A program made the translations under genes and the position numbers. This document shows positions 1 through 7,696 of a DNA stretch of 33,366 nucleotides, piece by piece. Every line of letters starts with the position of its first letter. The first letter of the stretch is position 1. The notes below the pieces were generated by a model. That model had not been told where the DNA came from. It was given only the letters and a program-made list of their open reading frames with translations, and did not search any database. The stretch is from Bacteroidota bacterium (lineage in GTDB: Bacteria; Bacteroidota; Bacteroidia; Chitinophagales; Chitinophagaceae): positions 1-33,366 of the forward strand of contig JAFDYA010000170.1 of NCBI GenBank assembly GCA_018267675.1, in the 5' to 3' direction.

Positions 1-690
1 CAATATGGCACCGTTTGTCATCTCTCAGAGCGCGACTGCTCCATCCAACGGCGACATCAAAAATTGGTGGAGGAATCTCCTTCTCCTTTCATGACCAAAG
101 AACTCCGGGAAGCAATGGGCAAAGCTGCTGTAGCGGCAGCCGCAGCAATCAATTATGAAAGCGTCGGCACTATTGAATTTTTGGTGGACAAACACCGTAA
201 TTTCTACTTCATGGAGATGAACACCCGCATCCAAGTGGAGCATGGTGTGACAGAAGAAGTAATTCAGTATGACCTTGTGAAGGAGCAAATTAAAATTGCC
301 GCAGGCATCAAGATATCCGGAAAAAACTACGAGCCTGAGATGCACGCCATTGAGTGCCGCATCAATGCAGAAGACCCTTATAACGATTTCCGCCCTTCAC
401 CCGGCACGATTACTAACTTGCACACACCGGGCGGCCATGGCGTGCGCGTAGATTCGCACATCTACGCCGGCTACACCATTCCTCCATTCTACGATTCTAT
501 GATTGCAAAGATTATTGCCGTAGCGCAAACCCGCGAAGAGGCCATCTGCACCATGGAACGCGCCCTGAACGAATACATCATTGAAGGGGTGAAAACCACG
601 ATTCCCTTCCACCAACAACTCATGAAAAACGAAGCTTTCAGAAAGGGAGAGTTCACAACAAAGTTTATTGAAAGCTTTGAGCTGAAATAG
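1..690 (+). CDS. accC: Biotin carboxylase subunit of acetyl-CoA carboxylase (3' part)
   Basis: The gene enters from the left edge; the frame is open from base 1 and the last 229 codons are present. The protein carboxylates biotin on the carrier protein using ATP and bicarbonate, the first half-reaction of acetyl-CoA carboxylase in fatty acid synthesis (cytoplasm). The visible part starts in the ATP-grasp domain ([15 protein letters not shown], a family signature), then carries the active-site strand [10 protein letters not shown] with the catalytic Glu, Asn and Arg, and ends with the biotin carboxylase C-terminal domain ([25 protein letters not shown]). The usual family length is about 450 residues, so roughly the first half lies outside the window. 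One oddity is EHG where most members have EHP after the catalytic strand. Propionyl- or other acyl-CoA carboxylase subunits are similar, but the ending right after the C-terminal domain fits a separate AccC subunit. Confidence 0.93.
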   Translation, partial: QYGTVCHLSERDCSIQRRHQKLVEESPSPFMTKELREAMGKAAVAAAAAINYESVGTIEFLVDKHRNFYFMEMNTRIQVEHGVTEEVIQYDLVKEQIKIAAGIKISGKNYEPEMHAIECRINAEDPYNDFRPSPGTITNLHTPGGHGVRVDSHIYAGYTIPPFYDSMIAKIIAVAQTREEAICTMERALNEYIIEGVKTTIPFHQQLMKNEAFRKGEFTTKFIESFELK

Positions 691-852
691 CAAACCCTAA
701 GTTCAATTACCAGATGTAACGCAAGATTACATTCTTGGGCTGATGCAAGAGAAACTTTTGATTGGACTGATGCAGGCTATGGTGCAAATGGAGGAAGTGT
801 AGAAACAGCCGGAGAATACGCGCATATCCGCTTATTTACTTCAAAAATGTAA
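691..852 (+). pseudogene. Possible 3' remnant of an unrecognised gene
   Basis: Directly behind the accC stop, and in the same frame, 53 codons stay open up to a TAA at 850-852. They contain no start codon before the penultimate Met. The translated text (for example WADARETFDWTDAGYG and GEYAHIRLFTSK) has a varied, protein-like composition rather than the look of non-coding DNA. It reads like the C-terminus of a larger protein whose 5' part has been lost. I do not recognise the family. It sits at the edge of the accessory patch that also holds broken restriction genes, which supports decay. It could also be chance open frame. Confidence 0.25.
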
Positions 853-884
853 AAATAGATCGCTTCTGTTCTATTTATTTCTGC

Positions 885-892
885 TATATTTG
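885..892 (+). promoter_or_regulatory. Bacteroidota -7 promoter element before the ATPase gene
   Basis: TATATTTG matches the Bacteroidota housekeeping -7 consensus TAnnTTTG at all fixed positions and is followed by CA. It lies 66 bases before the ATG of the ATPase gene, so the leader would be about 60 nt. I see no convincing TTG at -33. Confidence 0.45.
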
Positions 893-958
893 CACTAATA
901 AGCAATATTATGGTCAATCTAGTGACAATTCTATCACTTACCATTAACCATTAAAACA

Positions 959-2407
959 ATGGCAGCATTACGACTTATTCCAGCCGAAAAAATTATCGAG
1001 CGATTGCGCTATGAAAACCCGTGGTGGGCAACGACGCAAGTGCCACAGGGTTATGGCTCGATGATAAAACGCCTTTATTTTAGCTTGTTTTATCCCTTCG
1101 TTTGCGAAATGCACGTACGTAGAGCCGTAGTGCTGATGGGGCCAAGGCGCGTGGGCAAAACCGTAATGCTTTTTCACGCTATACAGCAACTGATAGAAGA
1201 AAAAGTAAACCCACAAAAAATATTCTTTGTAGGTATTGATAATCCCATTTATGTACACCTGAGTTTAGAAGATATTCTACACCTCTGCAAAAATGCACTC
1301 AATCGAGCCGACCTAACAGGTTGCTTTGTTTTTTTTGACGAAATCCAATACCTCAAAGATTGGGAACGCCATCTTAAAGTGTTAGTTGACTCTTATCCCG
1401 AAACCAAATTTATTGTATCGGGTTCGGCGGCGGCAGCCCTCAAATGGCACAGCACTGAAAGTGGCGCAGGTAGGTTTACCGACTTTATGTTACCACCACT
1501 TACGTTTCAAGAGTACATTCATCTCAGACAAATGGATCACCTTGTTCACAACGGTACAATTGACTACGGACACAAACAACTGCCCTATTGCCTTACACAC
1601 GATATCAAAGCACTCAACAAAGAGTTTGTAAACTACCTCAATTTCGGCGGCTATCCCGAAGTAGTGCTTTCCGAAAAAATACAAAACGATCTGGGCAGAT
1701 ACGTTAAAAACGACATTGTGGATAAGGTGCTGTTGCATGATTTACCGAGTTTGTACGGTATAAAAGACGTGCAGGAACTCAACCGCTTTTTCAGCTACAT
1801 TGCCTATAATACAGGCAACGAGTTTAGCTACGAAACAATGAGTAAAGAAAGTGGCATACAAAAAGACACCTTGAAAAAGTATTTGGAATACTTGGAAGCT
1901 GCTTTCTTAATAAAAGTGCTGAACAAAATAGATGTAAATGCCAAACGCTTAAAACGAATAACAAGCTTTAAGGTGTATCTTACTAATCCATCATTGCGTA
2001 CAGCATTATTTTCACCAATTGGCGAGACCGACAGCGAAATGGGCAATATGGTAGAAACAGCAGTGCTTTCGCAATGGATGCACCGCGAAAAATTAGACTT
2101 GACGTATGCCCGTTGGAAAGAAGGTAGAACTGAAGGCGAAGTGGATTTGGTGTTGGTGGACGACAAAAAATACAAACCTATGTGGGGTGTAGAAATAAAA
2201 TGGAGTAACCGCTTTTTTGAAAAACCTAACGAACTTAAGAGTTTAATTCAGTTTTGCAAAGCCAACGGTTTAGAACAAGCATTGGTAACAAGTATCGACC
2301 AACAAGGTCTAAAAGTAATGGCAGATTTGGCGTTTACTTTTTTGCCCGCATCCGTGTATAGTTACAACATTGGCGATATTACGTTGAAAGAAAAAATCAG
2401 TAAATGA
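959..2407 (+). CDS. AAA_14-type ATPase with C-terminal DUF4143 domain
   Basis: A 482-residue protein of the AAA_14 plus DUF4143 family, common in accessory DNA; its cellular role is poorly known. Walker A is GPRRVGKT (residues 61-68), Walker B is CFVFFDE (122-128), and a sensor-like SGSAAAA follows at 154-160. GRFTDFMLPPLTFQEY (171-186) is the family's linker signature. A winged-helix-like stretch near 280-320 precedes a PD-(D/E)xK-like motif: EVD at 394-396 and EIK at 412-414, with the usual D, E and K in place. The start is an ATG with no good Shine-Dalgarno, as is common here. The stop overlaps the next start by 4 bases (ATGA), so it was once translationally coupled to an hsdR-like gene that is now broken. 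The gene looks richer in A and T than its neighbours, in line with transfer. It appears intact. Confidence 0.85.
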   Translation: MAALRLIPAEKIIERLRYENPWWATTQVPQGYGSMIKRLYFSLFYPFVCEMHVRRAVVLMGPRRVGKTVMLFHAIQQLIEEKVNPQKIFFVGIDNPIYVHLSLEDILHLCKNALNRADLTGCFVFFDEIQYLKDWERHLKVLVDSYPETKFIVSGSAAAALKWHSTESGAGRFTDFMLPPLTFQEYIHLRQMDHLVHNGTIDYGHKQLPYCLTHDIKALNKEFVNYLNFGGYPEVVLSEKIQNDLGRYVKNDIVDKVLLHDLPSLYGIKDVQELNRFFSYIAYNTGNEFSYETMSKESGIQKDTLKKYLEYLEAAFLIKVLNKIDVNAKRLKRITSFKVYLTNPSLRTALFSPIGETDSEMGNMVETAVLSQWMHREKLDLTYARWKEGRTEGEVDLVLVDDKKYKPMWGVEIKWSNRFFEKPNELKSLIQFCKANGLEQALVTSIDQQGLKVMADLAFTFLPASVYSYNIGDITLKEKISK

Positions 2408-2607
2408 CGAAATTCACCGAAGCTCAATCAGAAAGGGTATTTGCCGAGTTGTTAGGAAAGCAGGCATTACAAGGTATTTTTCTTTCTTCTCGGCATTCAG
2501 CTTTGCCCGATGTTCATCAAACTTGTCGCTGGCAAACTTTAAAAAAGCCAAACCCAATACTACATGCTTGTATTCGGCAGGTTCAACGCAGCCCCGTAAT
2601 TTGTTAA
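2404..2607 (+). pseudogene. Truncated 5' end of a type I restriction subunit R (hsdR-like) gene
   Basis: The first 18 codons ([18 protein letters not shown]) look like the N-terminus of Bacteroidota type I restriction endonuclease R subunits, which commonly begin M-[TA]-KFTEA-x-LE-x-[AV]F-x-ELL. Beyond about base 2457 the likeness stops, because the DNA is then the antisense of an hsdM fragment; the remaining 49 codons are meaningless read-through ending at 2607. A normal HsdR has around 1000 residues. The start codon overlaps the ATPase stop, so ATPase and hsdR probably formed one operon. Family assignment rests on my memory of the N-terminal pattern over only 18 residues. Confidence 0.5.
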
Positions 2608-2611
2608 ATAG
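2456..2611 (-). pseudogene. Inverted internal fragment of a type I DNA methyltransferase (hsdM) gene
   Basis: Read on the minus strand, 52 codons give an N-terminal HsdM segment: [19 protein letters not shown] followed by [14 protein letters not shown] and KYLVMPAF. This is the conserved helical region before the N6-adenine methylase core. Two TAG codons in a row stand just upstream (2612-2617), and the expected N-terminal Met and 15 or so residues are absent. The frame leaves the family right where the oppositely oriented hsdR start begins, then stops. No methylase motifs (NPPF etc.) remain, so it is non-functional. It was too short to stand out as a separate gene. Confidence 0.75.
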
Positions 2612-2760
2612 CTACTAGAATCTGATAAACACAAAGTAAGTTCTGAATTTTCTACAGATTAGACTACTTGAACTTCATAGCCCACTTGAGCGGAGCGGTA
2701 GGCTCGGTGCCCGAATCGAACTGCCTATTACTTTTTCTGCATGCTACACCTCCCAATACC

Positions 2761-3531
2761 CTACACTTCAACCGGCTCATCCGGCTCCCGTTCTTTATTC
2801 CATTCCAAAATAAAATTATTGCGGCCTTCTCCTGCCAAGATAAAGAGGTATCGTTGCTGCACCAGCTCCAACATACTGAGGAAGGTGAAGATGGCATGAA
2901 TCCGGTTTTCACTATTACCAAAAAGTACTTCAAAGCCCATTCGCCCTACTTTGCTCAGCTCATCGAGTAGATAAGAGCGTTGCCCGTCCATGCTGTAATT
3001 ATATTTCACCACGACATGTTGCGGCTTATTCGTCCGATCATGTAGCTTCTTTAGTACTTTTTCAAAGGCTTGCGCTAACTTAAATACTGTAATCGTCTGT
3101 ACTTCTGTACCCTCGCTATAGGTTTCGCTCAATTGGATCATTTCGTCCCGCACATTGCCTCTTTTCTGCATCAGGAGCCGCTCAGCCTCCATCTCAGCCA
3201 TTTGAAGCGATGCTTCTTTGAAGCGTTTGTACTCCAGGATTTTATCTACCAATTCCTGACGGGGGTCTATCTCATTTCCAGCAGCATCCAATTCCTTGCG
3301 CGGCAGCAGCATTTTAGACTTTATACGCATGAGGGTTGAGACGAAAAGAATAAACTCCGAAGCCTGTTCAATATCTAACTGTTCTAGTTCTTTAATAAAA
3401 GCCAAGAAATCTTGAATCAGCTTATTGATGGGGATGTTATAAATATCCAGTTCATCGCGTTCAATAAAGAAAAGAAGTAGATCAAAGGGACCTTCAAACT
3501 CCGGCAATTTAATCTGATACGGTGTGGACAT
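2761..3531 (-). CDS. scpA: Segregation and condensation protein A
   Basis: ScpA is the kleisin partner of SMC in the condensin complex that compacts and segregates the chromosome. The 256-residue protein has the kleisin N-terminus (LPEFEGPFDLLLFFIERDELDIYNIPI, seen in two parts around residues 9-37), the helix EFILFVSTLMRIKSKMLLP (64-82) that packs on the SMC neck, and a C-terminal winged helix (FTFLSMLELVQQR). The length is normal for the family. The start is an ATG. It is the last gene of a minus-strand run, 39 bases behind the sugar transferase; scpB is not in the window. Its 3' side abuts the accessory patch, and I see no clear terminator in the 150 bases beyond it. Confidence 0.93.
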   Translation of the reverse strand: MSTPYQIKLPEFEGPFDLLLFFIERDELDIYNIPINKLIQDFLAFIKELEQLDIEQASEFILFVSTLMRIKSKMLLPRKELDAAGNEIDPRQELVDKILEYKRFKEASLQMAEMEAERLLMQKRGNVRDEMIQLSETYSEGTEVQTITVFKLAQAFEKVLKKLHDRTNKPQHVVVKYNYSMDGQRSYLLDELSKVGRMGFEVLFGNSENRIHAIFTFLSMLELVQQRYLFILAGEGRNNFILEWNKEREPDEPVEV

Positions 3532-3570
3532 AGATACTATAAAATTCTAGAGGCAAGCACAAAGAAACAA

Positions 3571-4998
3571 CTACTTTCCTCTCCCCTGAAAAAGTACTAC
3601 AAAAGTGTACAAGATTATTTTTAAGTCTAAAGCCAGAGAGCAATTTTCAATATAGAGTAGGTCGTACTTCATCCGCTCCTTCATCTCTTCCACGTTTTCG
3701 GCATAGCCAAATTGCACCATACCCCAAGAGGTGAGGCCGGGTTTCACTTTATGAAGGTAGCGATAATGGGCTTGTGATTCGGAGATGAGCTTTATGAAAT
3801 AGTCCCGCTCCGGGCGGGGGCCAACAAGACTCATATCTCCCCGAAGGATATTGTAAAACTGAGGCAGCTCATCAATCCTCCATTTGCGCATCACCCTGCC
3901 CCAGCGGGTAATCCGTGGGTCATCTTCACTACTCAGCGCCGGACCATTAGGCTCAGCATTCTGCCGCATGGAGCGAAACTTAAAAATGGTGAATGGTGTA
4001 CCAAAACGTCCAATTCGTTCTTGTTGATAAAACACAGGTCCGGGAGATGAGTTCTTCACTTTTATTGCGGCAAACAAATAGAGTGGTGACAGAACAATCA
4101 TTGCTGCCGCCGAAACAATGACATCAATTACCCGCTTACAAACTCGTTGCCAATCCGCCATCAAGTCCGGATAGATATGGATCAATCCCACATCATACAC
4201 ATTACTTGTCTTCACAGAGCCGGAAACGATATCATATAAATCGGGCAGGATCTTAACTACTACAGGCCGATGGCTCAGGCGATTCAAAATTTGCTCCAAA
4301 AGATAGTGTTCGGAACTATCAACTGCTACTATGACTTCTTCTATATTGTATTGATCAATGATGGATTCTAACTCCGATATTTGCCCCAACTGCGGCAGAT
4401 AATTACTCATGCCGTTGCTCGCCTCCAAGCTGGAATATACAAAGCCGACAAACTGATTACCCAAGGCTCTTGGGCTATCAACAATCTGCTTGTAGATACC
4501 GATAGCTTGAGCATTACCACCAATAATAAGCGTCTTAAAACCCGCCTTACCCGTCTTCAGTTTATGCTTTACAGAATACAAAAGAAGGAAACGAACGAGT
4601 AAGGTCAATGCTGTATGAATCAACATATACCTACCGGTCATTTTTATAAACCAGGAATGGTCCGTTTGATCATCCGCAAATACAGTCAAAGAGATGATGA
4701 TTGTCCCGATGATGCAAGAGATGAGTGTCCGGTTCAGTTCGTGCAATCTTGATTTCCGATATAGATCAAAATAGGTTCCGGAAAGAGTGTATAAGCTCAC
4801 CCAGCTAAGTGGCACGAGGAGCAAGCCCATAACCCAATCCCTTAGGCCAAACACTTCAAAAACATGATGGAACGAGGAGTAGCCGAGCAGCCAATGTCGG
4901 TACATCCAAAAGAGCATCCAAGCCACCACCGCTGCTGCATAATCCAGCAGGAGCATTTCCGTAATGGCTCTTCTTTTCTTTGGATCGTTTAGCTTCAT
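3571..4998 (-). CDS. Polyprenyl glycosylphosphotransferase (undecaprenyl-phosphate sugar-1-phosphate transferase)
   Basis: An inner-membrane initiating transferase that places a sugar-1-phosphate on undecaprenyl phosphate, the first step of exopolysaccharide, capsule or O-antigen synthesis. The 475-residue protein has four hydrophobic segments in residues 12-140, a Rossmann-like CoA_binding_3 region (TLIIGGNAQAIGIYKQI, 156-172), a further hydrophobic segment at 291-315, and the bacterial sugar transferase domain at the C-terminus. Signatures there include PGPVFYQQERIGRFG (319-333), FKFRSMR (339-345), RIDELPQFYNILRGDMSLVGPRPE (374-397, key Asp-Glu and Arg-Pro-Glu) and KPGLTSWGMVQ. The architecture matches the WcaJ/WbaP-like polytopic class. 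The substrate sugar cannot be read from the sequence. It lies between a lipoprotein gene and scpA; no Wzx/Wzy or other glycan operon is next to it. Confidence 0.9.
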   Translation of the reverse strand: MKLNDPKKRRAITEMLLLDYAAAVVAWMLFWMYRHWLLGYSSFHHVFEVFGLRDWVMGLLLVPLSWVSLYTLSGTYFDLYRKSRLHELNRTLISCIIGTIIISLTVFADDQTDHSWFIKMTGRYMLIHTALTLLVRFLLLYSVKHKLKTGKAGFKTLIIGGNAQAIGIYKQIVDSPRALGNQFVGFVYSSLEASNGMSNYLPQLGQISELESIIDQYNIEEVIVAVDSSEHYLLEQILNRLSHRPVVVKILPDLYDIVSGSVKTSNVYDVGLIHIYPDLMADWQRVCKRVIDVIVSAAAMIVLSPLYLFAAIKVKNSSPGPVFYQQERIGRFGTPFTIFKFRSMRQNAEPNGPALSSEDDPRITRWGRVMRKWRIDELPQFYNILRGDMSLVGPRPERDYFIKLISESQAHYRYLHKVKPGLTSWGMVQFGYAENVEEMKERMKYDLLYIENCSLALDLKIILYTFVVLFQGRGK

Positions 4999-5025
4999 GC
5001 AGGCAGGCTCACTATTGAAAAAAAA

Positions 5026-5886
5026 TTAGAAACTAACCACTTTTACATTATCCAGAAATACCTTGCCGTCTGTCACTCCGCCGCCTTTCACCACTTGAAA
5101 CAAAATCTGATAGTTTATCCCTTGGTGATTGCCGACAAAATCTCTTAATCCCACGTAAATCTTTTTGTATTCCGTCTGCGGCTTCAGGGCTATTTGAAAC
5201 TCAGAATAGACCGGACCGCTGTTCAGCAAGACGCTCATCCCTATGGCCAGTGGGAGATTCCCTTTATAGTCAATTTCCAAATAGCTATTGACACTATAAT
5301 CCAGCCGCATCGGCAAGCTAGCAATGGTCGTAGAATCTTTGCCGGGTGGGAGGCTGATCAAGCCACTTCCATGCCCTTCAAACACATCACCAGGGGTTGT
5401 TATACTTCGGATATTCGTATCTCCTTTGGCATAAATACTAAAGGAATTGACCGTACCCGAACCGCTCTCAAAAGCCTCCAAGAAGGGAATCTTGACACCA
5501 GGCGCATAGGCAGATTGGGGGCGAAGGGAAATGATTTTACCGGGCTGTGCTTGGATCGTGAACGTATCATCCGTGTACATCGGGTAACTAACTTGATACC
5601 CCGTGAGGCCTTCAAAATCGATACCCGGGATGAGGGTTACTTTACCCGGCTTGTCCGTAATAATCGGGAAGGTGACCGGGAGGTCAAAAATCCCGACTGG
5701 CTGGCTGTCAAAATATGCATAGACATTTGTGATCTTATGGGACGACGAACCAAGTGTATCGCGGCTTTGGAAGGAAAAGGAATCTACCCGAATATAGGTA
5801 GGTGTCGGCTCAGTGGGATTGATAATATTACAACCCGGCAGTACCCATAAGAGGGCAATAAAAGTAAAGACGCTGATAATTCGCAT
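5026..5886 (-). CDS. Lipoprotein of unknown function, beta-sandwich-like
   Basis: A 286-residue predicted lipoprotein: the signal peptide ends in the lipobox LPGC with Cys19 as lipidation site, followed by a Pro/Thr-rich linker. The mature part is rich in beta-strand-type alternation. It seems to have two parts: an N-terminal immunoglobulin-like segment (about 30-120) and a C-terminal jelly-roll-like segment whose last strand, KVFLDNVKVV, resembles the closing strand of carbohydrate-binding folds. I do not recognise a named family. It lies 27 bases upstream of the sugar transferase and 48 bases behind the oxidoreductase, so the three may be co-transcribed; a link to surface polysaccharide is possible but only inferred from position. 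Confidence 0.75.
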   Translation of the reverse strand: MRIISVFTFIALLWVLPGCNIINPTEPTPTYIRVDSFSFQSRDTLGSSSHKITNVYAYFDSQPVGIFDLPVTFPIITDKPGKVTLIPGIDFEGLTGYQVSYPMYTDDTFTIQAQPGKIISLRPQSAYAPGVKIPFLEAFESGSGTVNSFSIYAKGDTNIRSITTPGDVFEGHGSGLISLPPGKDSTTIASLPMRLDYSVNSYLEIDYKGNLPLAIGMSVLLNSGPVYSEFQIALKPQTEYKKIYVGLRDFVGNHQGINYQILFQVVKGGGVTDGKVFLDNVKVVSF

Positions 5887-5934
5887 ACTGGCTATCGACT
5901 AGTAGAGATCTATTAATTGAAACGCAAAAGCCGC

Positions 5935-6921
5935 CTATGCATTGTGTAATTCACGGTGCGCGCTCATTTTTTTCAAAATTTGATGGGCTATATCCATGGC
6001 ATTATAGCCATCGTGTACGCTCACCCGGACTGGCTTATCCATTATGATTGCCTGAACAAATTCACTCAACTCTGCATTGATAGCATTGCTGGGCGCCACT
6101 TCGGGCATAGCCACCGAAATGATCTTCTTATCGCCATTGGCCAATTCAACTGGAAAGTCCAACATACCGCCCGGCATACCTTCCTCTTTAAGGCGGATGA
6201 CCTCCGTCTTCTTTTCCAGGAAATCAATACCGATATAAGCATCCCGCTGAAAGAGGCGGATCTTCCGCATTTTCTTTAGAGATAAACGGCTGGAAGTAAG
6301 ATTGGCAACACAGCCATTGTCAAACTCTATCCGTGCATTTGCAATATCCGCCGTATCACTCATCACCGATACCCCCGACGCAGAAATCCGCTTCACCGGG
6401 CTTTTTACCAAATGAAGTACCACATCTATATCATGAATCATCAGGTCCAGAATCACGGATACGTCTGTACCTCTAGGATTAAACTGCGCCAGCCGATGCG
6501 CTTCAATAAACATGGGTTGCAATGCCTGGCCTCCCAAGGCTAAAAATGCAGGATTGTACCGTTCCACATGCCCAACCTGACATTTCACACCGGCCTCAGC
6601 AACAAGAGTAACTAGCTCCTGAGCCTCCTCCATGGTATGCGCCAGTGGTTTCTCAATAAATAGATGCTTTCCCTTTTTCAACACCTGCTTTGCAATGGCA
6701 AAATGCGCTGTAGTAGAGGTAACCACATCTACAGCATCCACGGCATCTATTAGGGCATCCATGCTTTCAAAACGCGTCACCGGATATTGTGCCATTGCTT
6801 GTGCTGCGGCAGCATCATTCGGTTCATAAAAGCCAACAAACTGTGCTTGCTCCACCTGCAACCATTGCTGCATGTGAATTTTACCAAGATGGCCTGCGCC
6901 AAAAAGGCCTATTTTAATCAT
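5935..6921 (-). CDS. Gfo/Idh/MocA family NAD(P)-dependent oxidoreductase
   Basis: A cytoplasmic dehydrogenase or reductase of the Gfo/Idh/MocA family, which often acts on sugars or nucleotide sugars. Numbering from the chosen start (328 residues), the Rossmann motif GAGHLG is at residues 8-13, and the family EKP motif stands in HLFIEKPLAHT, the usual catalytic Lys. The His of MIHDIDVVLH is the likely catalytic general acid. The frame is open from an earlier ATG at 6945, which would add eight residues (MTIFSRNT) before the conserved first strand. I prefer the ATG at 6921 because MIKIGLFGAGHLG is the normal family beginning. The substrate is unknown. The gene is followed by a lipoprotein and a sugar transferase, so a nucleotide-sugar role is plausible. 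Confidence 0.88.
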   Translation of the reverse strand: MIKIGLFGAGHLGKIHMQQWLQVEQAQFVGFYEPNDAAAAQAMAQYPVTRFESMDALIDAVDAVDVVTSTTAHFAIAKQVLKKGKHLFIEKPLAHTMEEAQELVTLVAEAGVKCQVGHVERYNPAFLALGGQALQPMFIEAHRLAQFNPRGTDVSVILDLMIHDIDVVLHLVKSPVKRISASGVSVMSDTADIANARIEFDNGCVANLTSSRLSLKKMRKIRLFQRDAYIGIDFLEKKTEVIRLKEEGMPGGMLDFPVELANGDKKIISVAMPEVAPSNAINAELSEFVQAIIMDKPVRVSVHDGYNAMDIAHQILKKMSAHRELHNA

Positions 6922-6970
6922 AGTATTTCTTGAAAATATTGTCATTCACTGTGCGTGACGACATCGGGCT

Positions 6971-6978
6971 GCAAGATA
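6971..6978 (-). promoter_or_regulatory. Candidate -7 element before the Gfo/Idh/MocA gene
   Basis: On the minus strand TATCTTGC, followed by AG, lies about 50 bases upstream of the chosen start. It resembles the TATCTTCG elements found at several other genes here and is one base short of TAnnTTTG. The same 10-mer TATCTTGCAG recurs at 33132-33141. No -33 element is obvious. Confidence 0.25.
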
Positions 6979-7006
6979 CGTCTTGCCCGCGTTTCTTAGT
7001 GAAATA

Positions 7007-7696
7007 CTAATCCTCTACACTGTACACTCGTCCAGCGGCCACGATTAGATGATCTACCAATTGAATATCCATTAAGGCTGCTGCCTCTTTCAGCCGCTTC
7101 GTAATGTTCTTATCAGCTTGGCTGGGCACCGGATTCCCGGAGGGATGATTATGGGACAGTATCATCTTCACTGCCCCAAAGAGCAGTGCATTCTTCAGCA
7201 CCTTCCTAACGTCCACCACAGTACTGGTCAAGCCACCTACAGAGATGATTTCATGGCGAATCAGCATGTTTCCTTGATTAAGATACAGCACACAAAACGC
7301 TTCATGGTCTTTATCATTGAGCAAGGGAATCAGAATATCCGCTGCATCTTGTTGCTGCATTATCTTGGGCTTAGTCATGATATCGGCACTCTGCCGCCGC
7401 CTCCCCAACTCTAGTGCTGCTGCAATGGTGATTGCCCGCGCCTCCCCTATTCCGGGCAGCCGGGTAAACTCCTGAATACTGAGCCGCCCTAAATCCGAAA
7501 GGCTCCCATTTGCTTGCCCTAATACCAAACGTGCAATATCCAAAGCAGTCAACTTACGCGTACCACTATTAATTAGGATTGCCAAAAGCTCCGCATCCGT
7601 AAGCGCCTGGGGCCCTTTACTTGCCAGCTTTTCCCGAGGACGATCATCCACCGACCATTCCTTAATCGTTTGGCTACTACTATTGGGTTCACTCAT
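7007..7696 (-). CDS. radC: RadC family JAB/MPN-domain protein
   Basis: A 229-residue protein of the RadC (DUF2466) family. A helix-hairpin-helix segment (TRLPGIGEARAITI, about 78-91) is followed by a JAB1/MPN domain with the metal-binding motif SHNHPSGNPVPSQAD: His182, His184 and Asp195 are the expected zinc ligands. The N-terminus has the family pattern RPREKL and LTDAELLAILI. Length is normal. Despite the name, a direct role in DNA repair has been questioned and the biochemical activity is not settled. The start is an ATG. It is transcribed toward the oxidoreductase gene, with an 85-base gap. Confidence 0.93.
   Translation of the reverse strand: MSEPNSSSQTIKEWSVDDRPREKLASKGPQALTDAELLAILINSGTRKLTALDIARLVLGQANGSLSDLGRLSIQEFTRLPGIGEARAITIAAALELGRRRQSADIMTKPKIMQQQDAADILIPLLNDKDHEAFCVLYLNQGNMLIRHEIISVGGLTSTVVDVRKVLKNALLFGAVKMILSHNHPSGNPVPSQADKNITKRLKEAAALMDIQLVDHLIVAAGRVYSVED

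Noticed and set aside
2692-2730. tRNA-like text on the minus strand (GTTCGATTC next to GGGCACCGAGCC)
   Set aside because: The loop resembles a T-loop, but its 5-bp stem does not pair and no acceptor, D or anticodon arms can be drawn. A tRNA scar at an integration site is possible but not supported.
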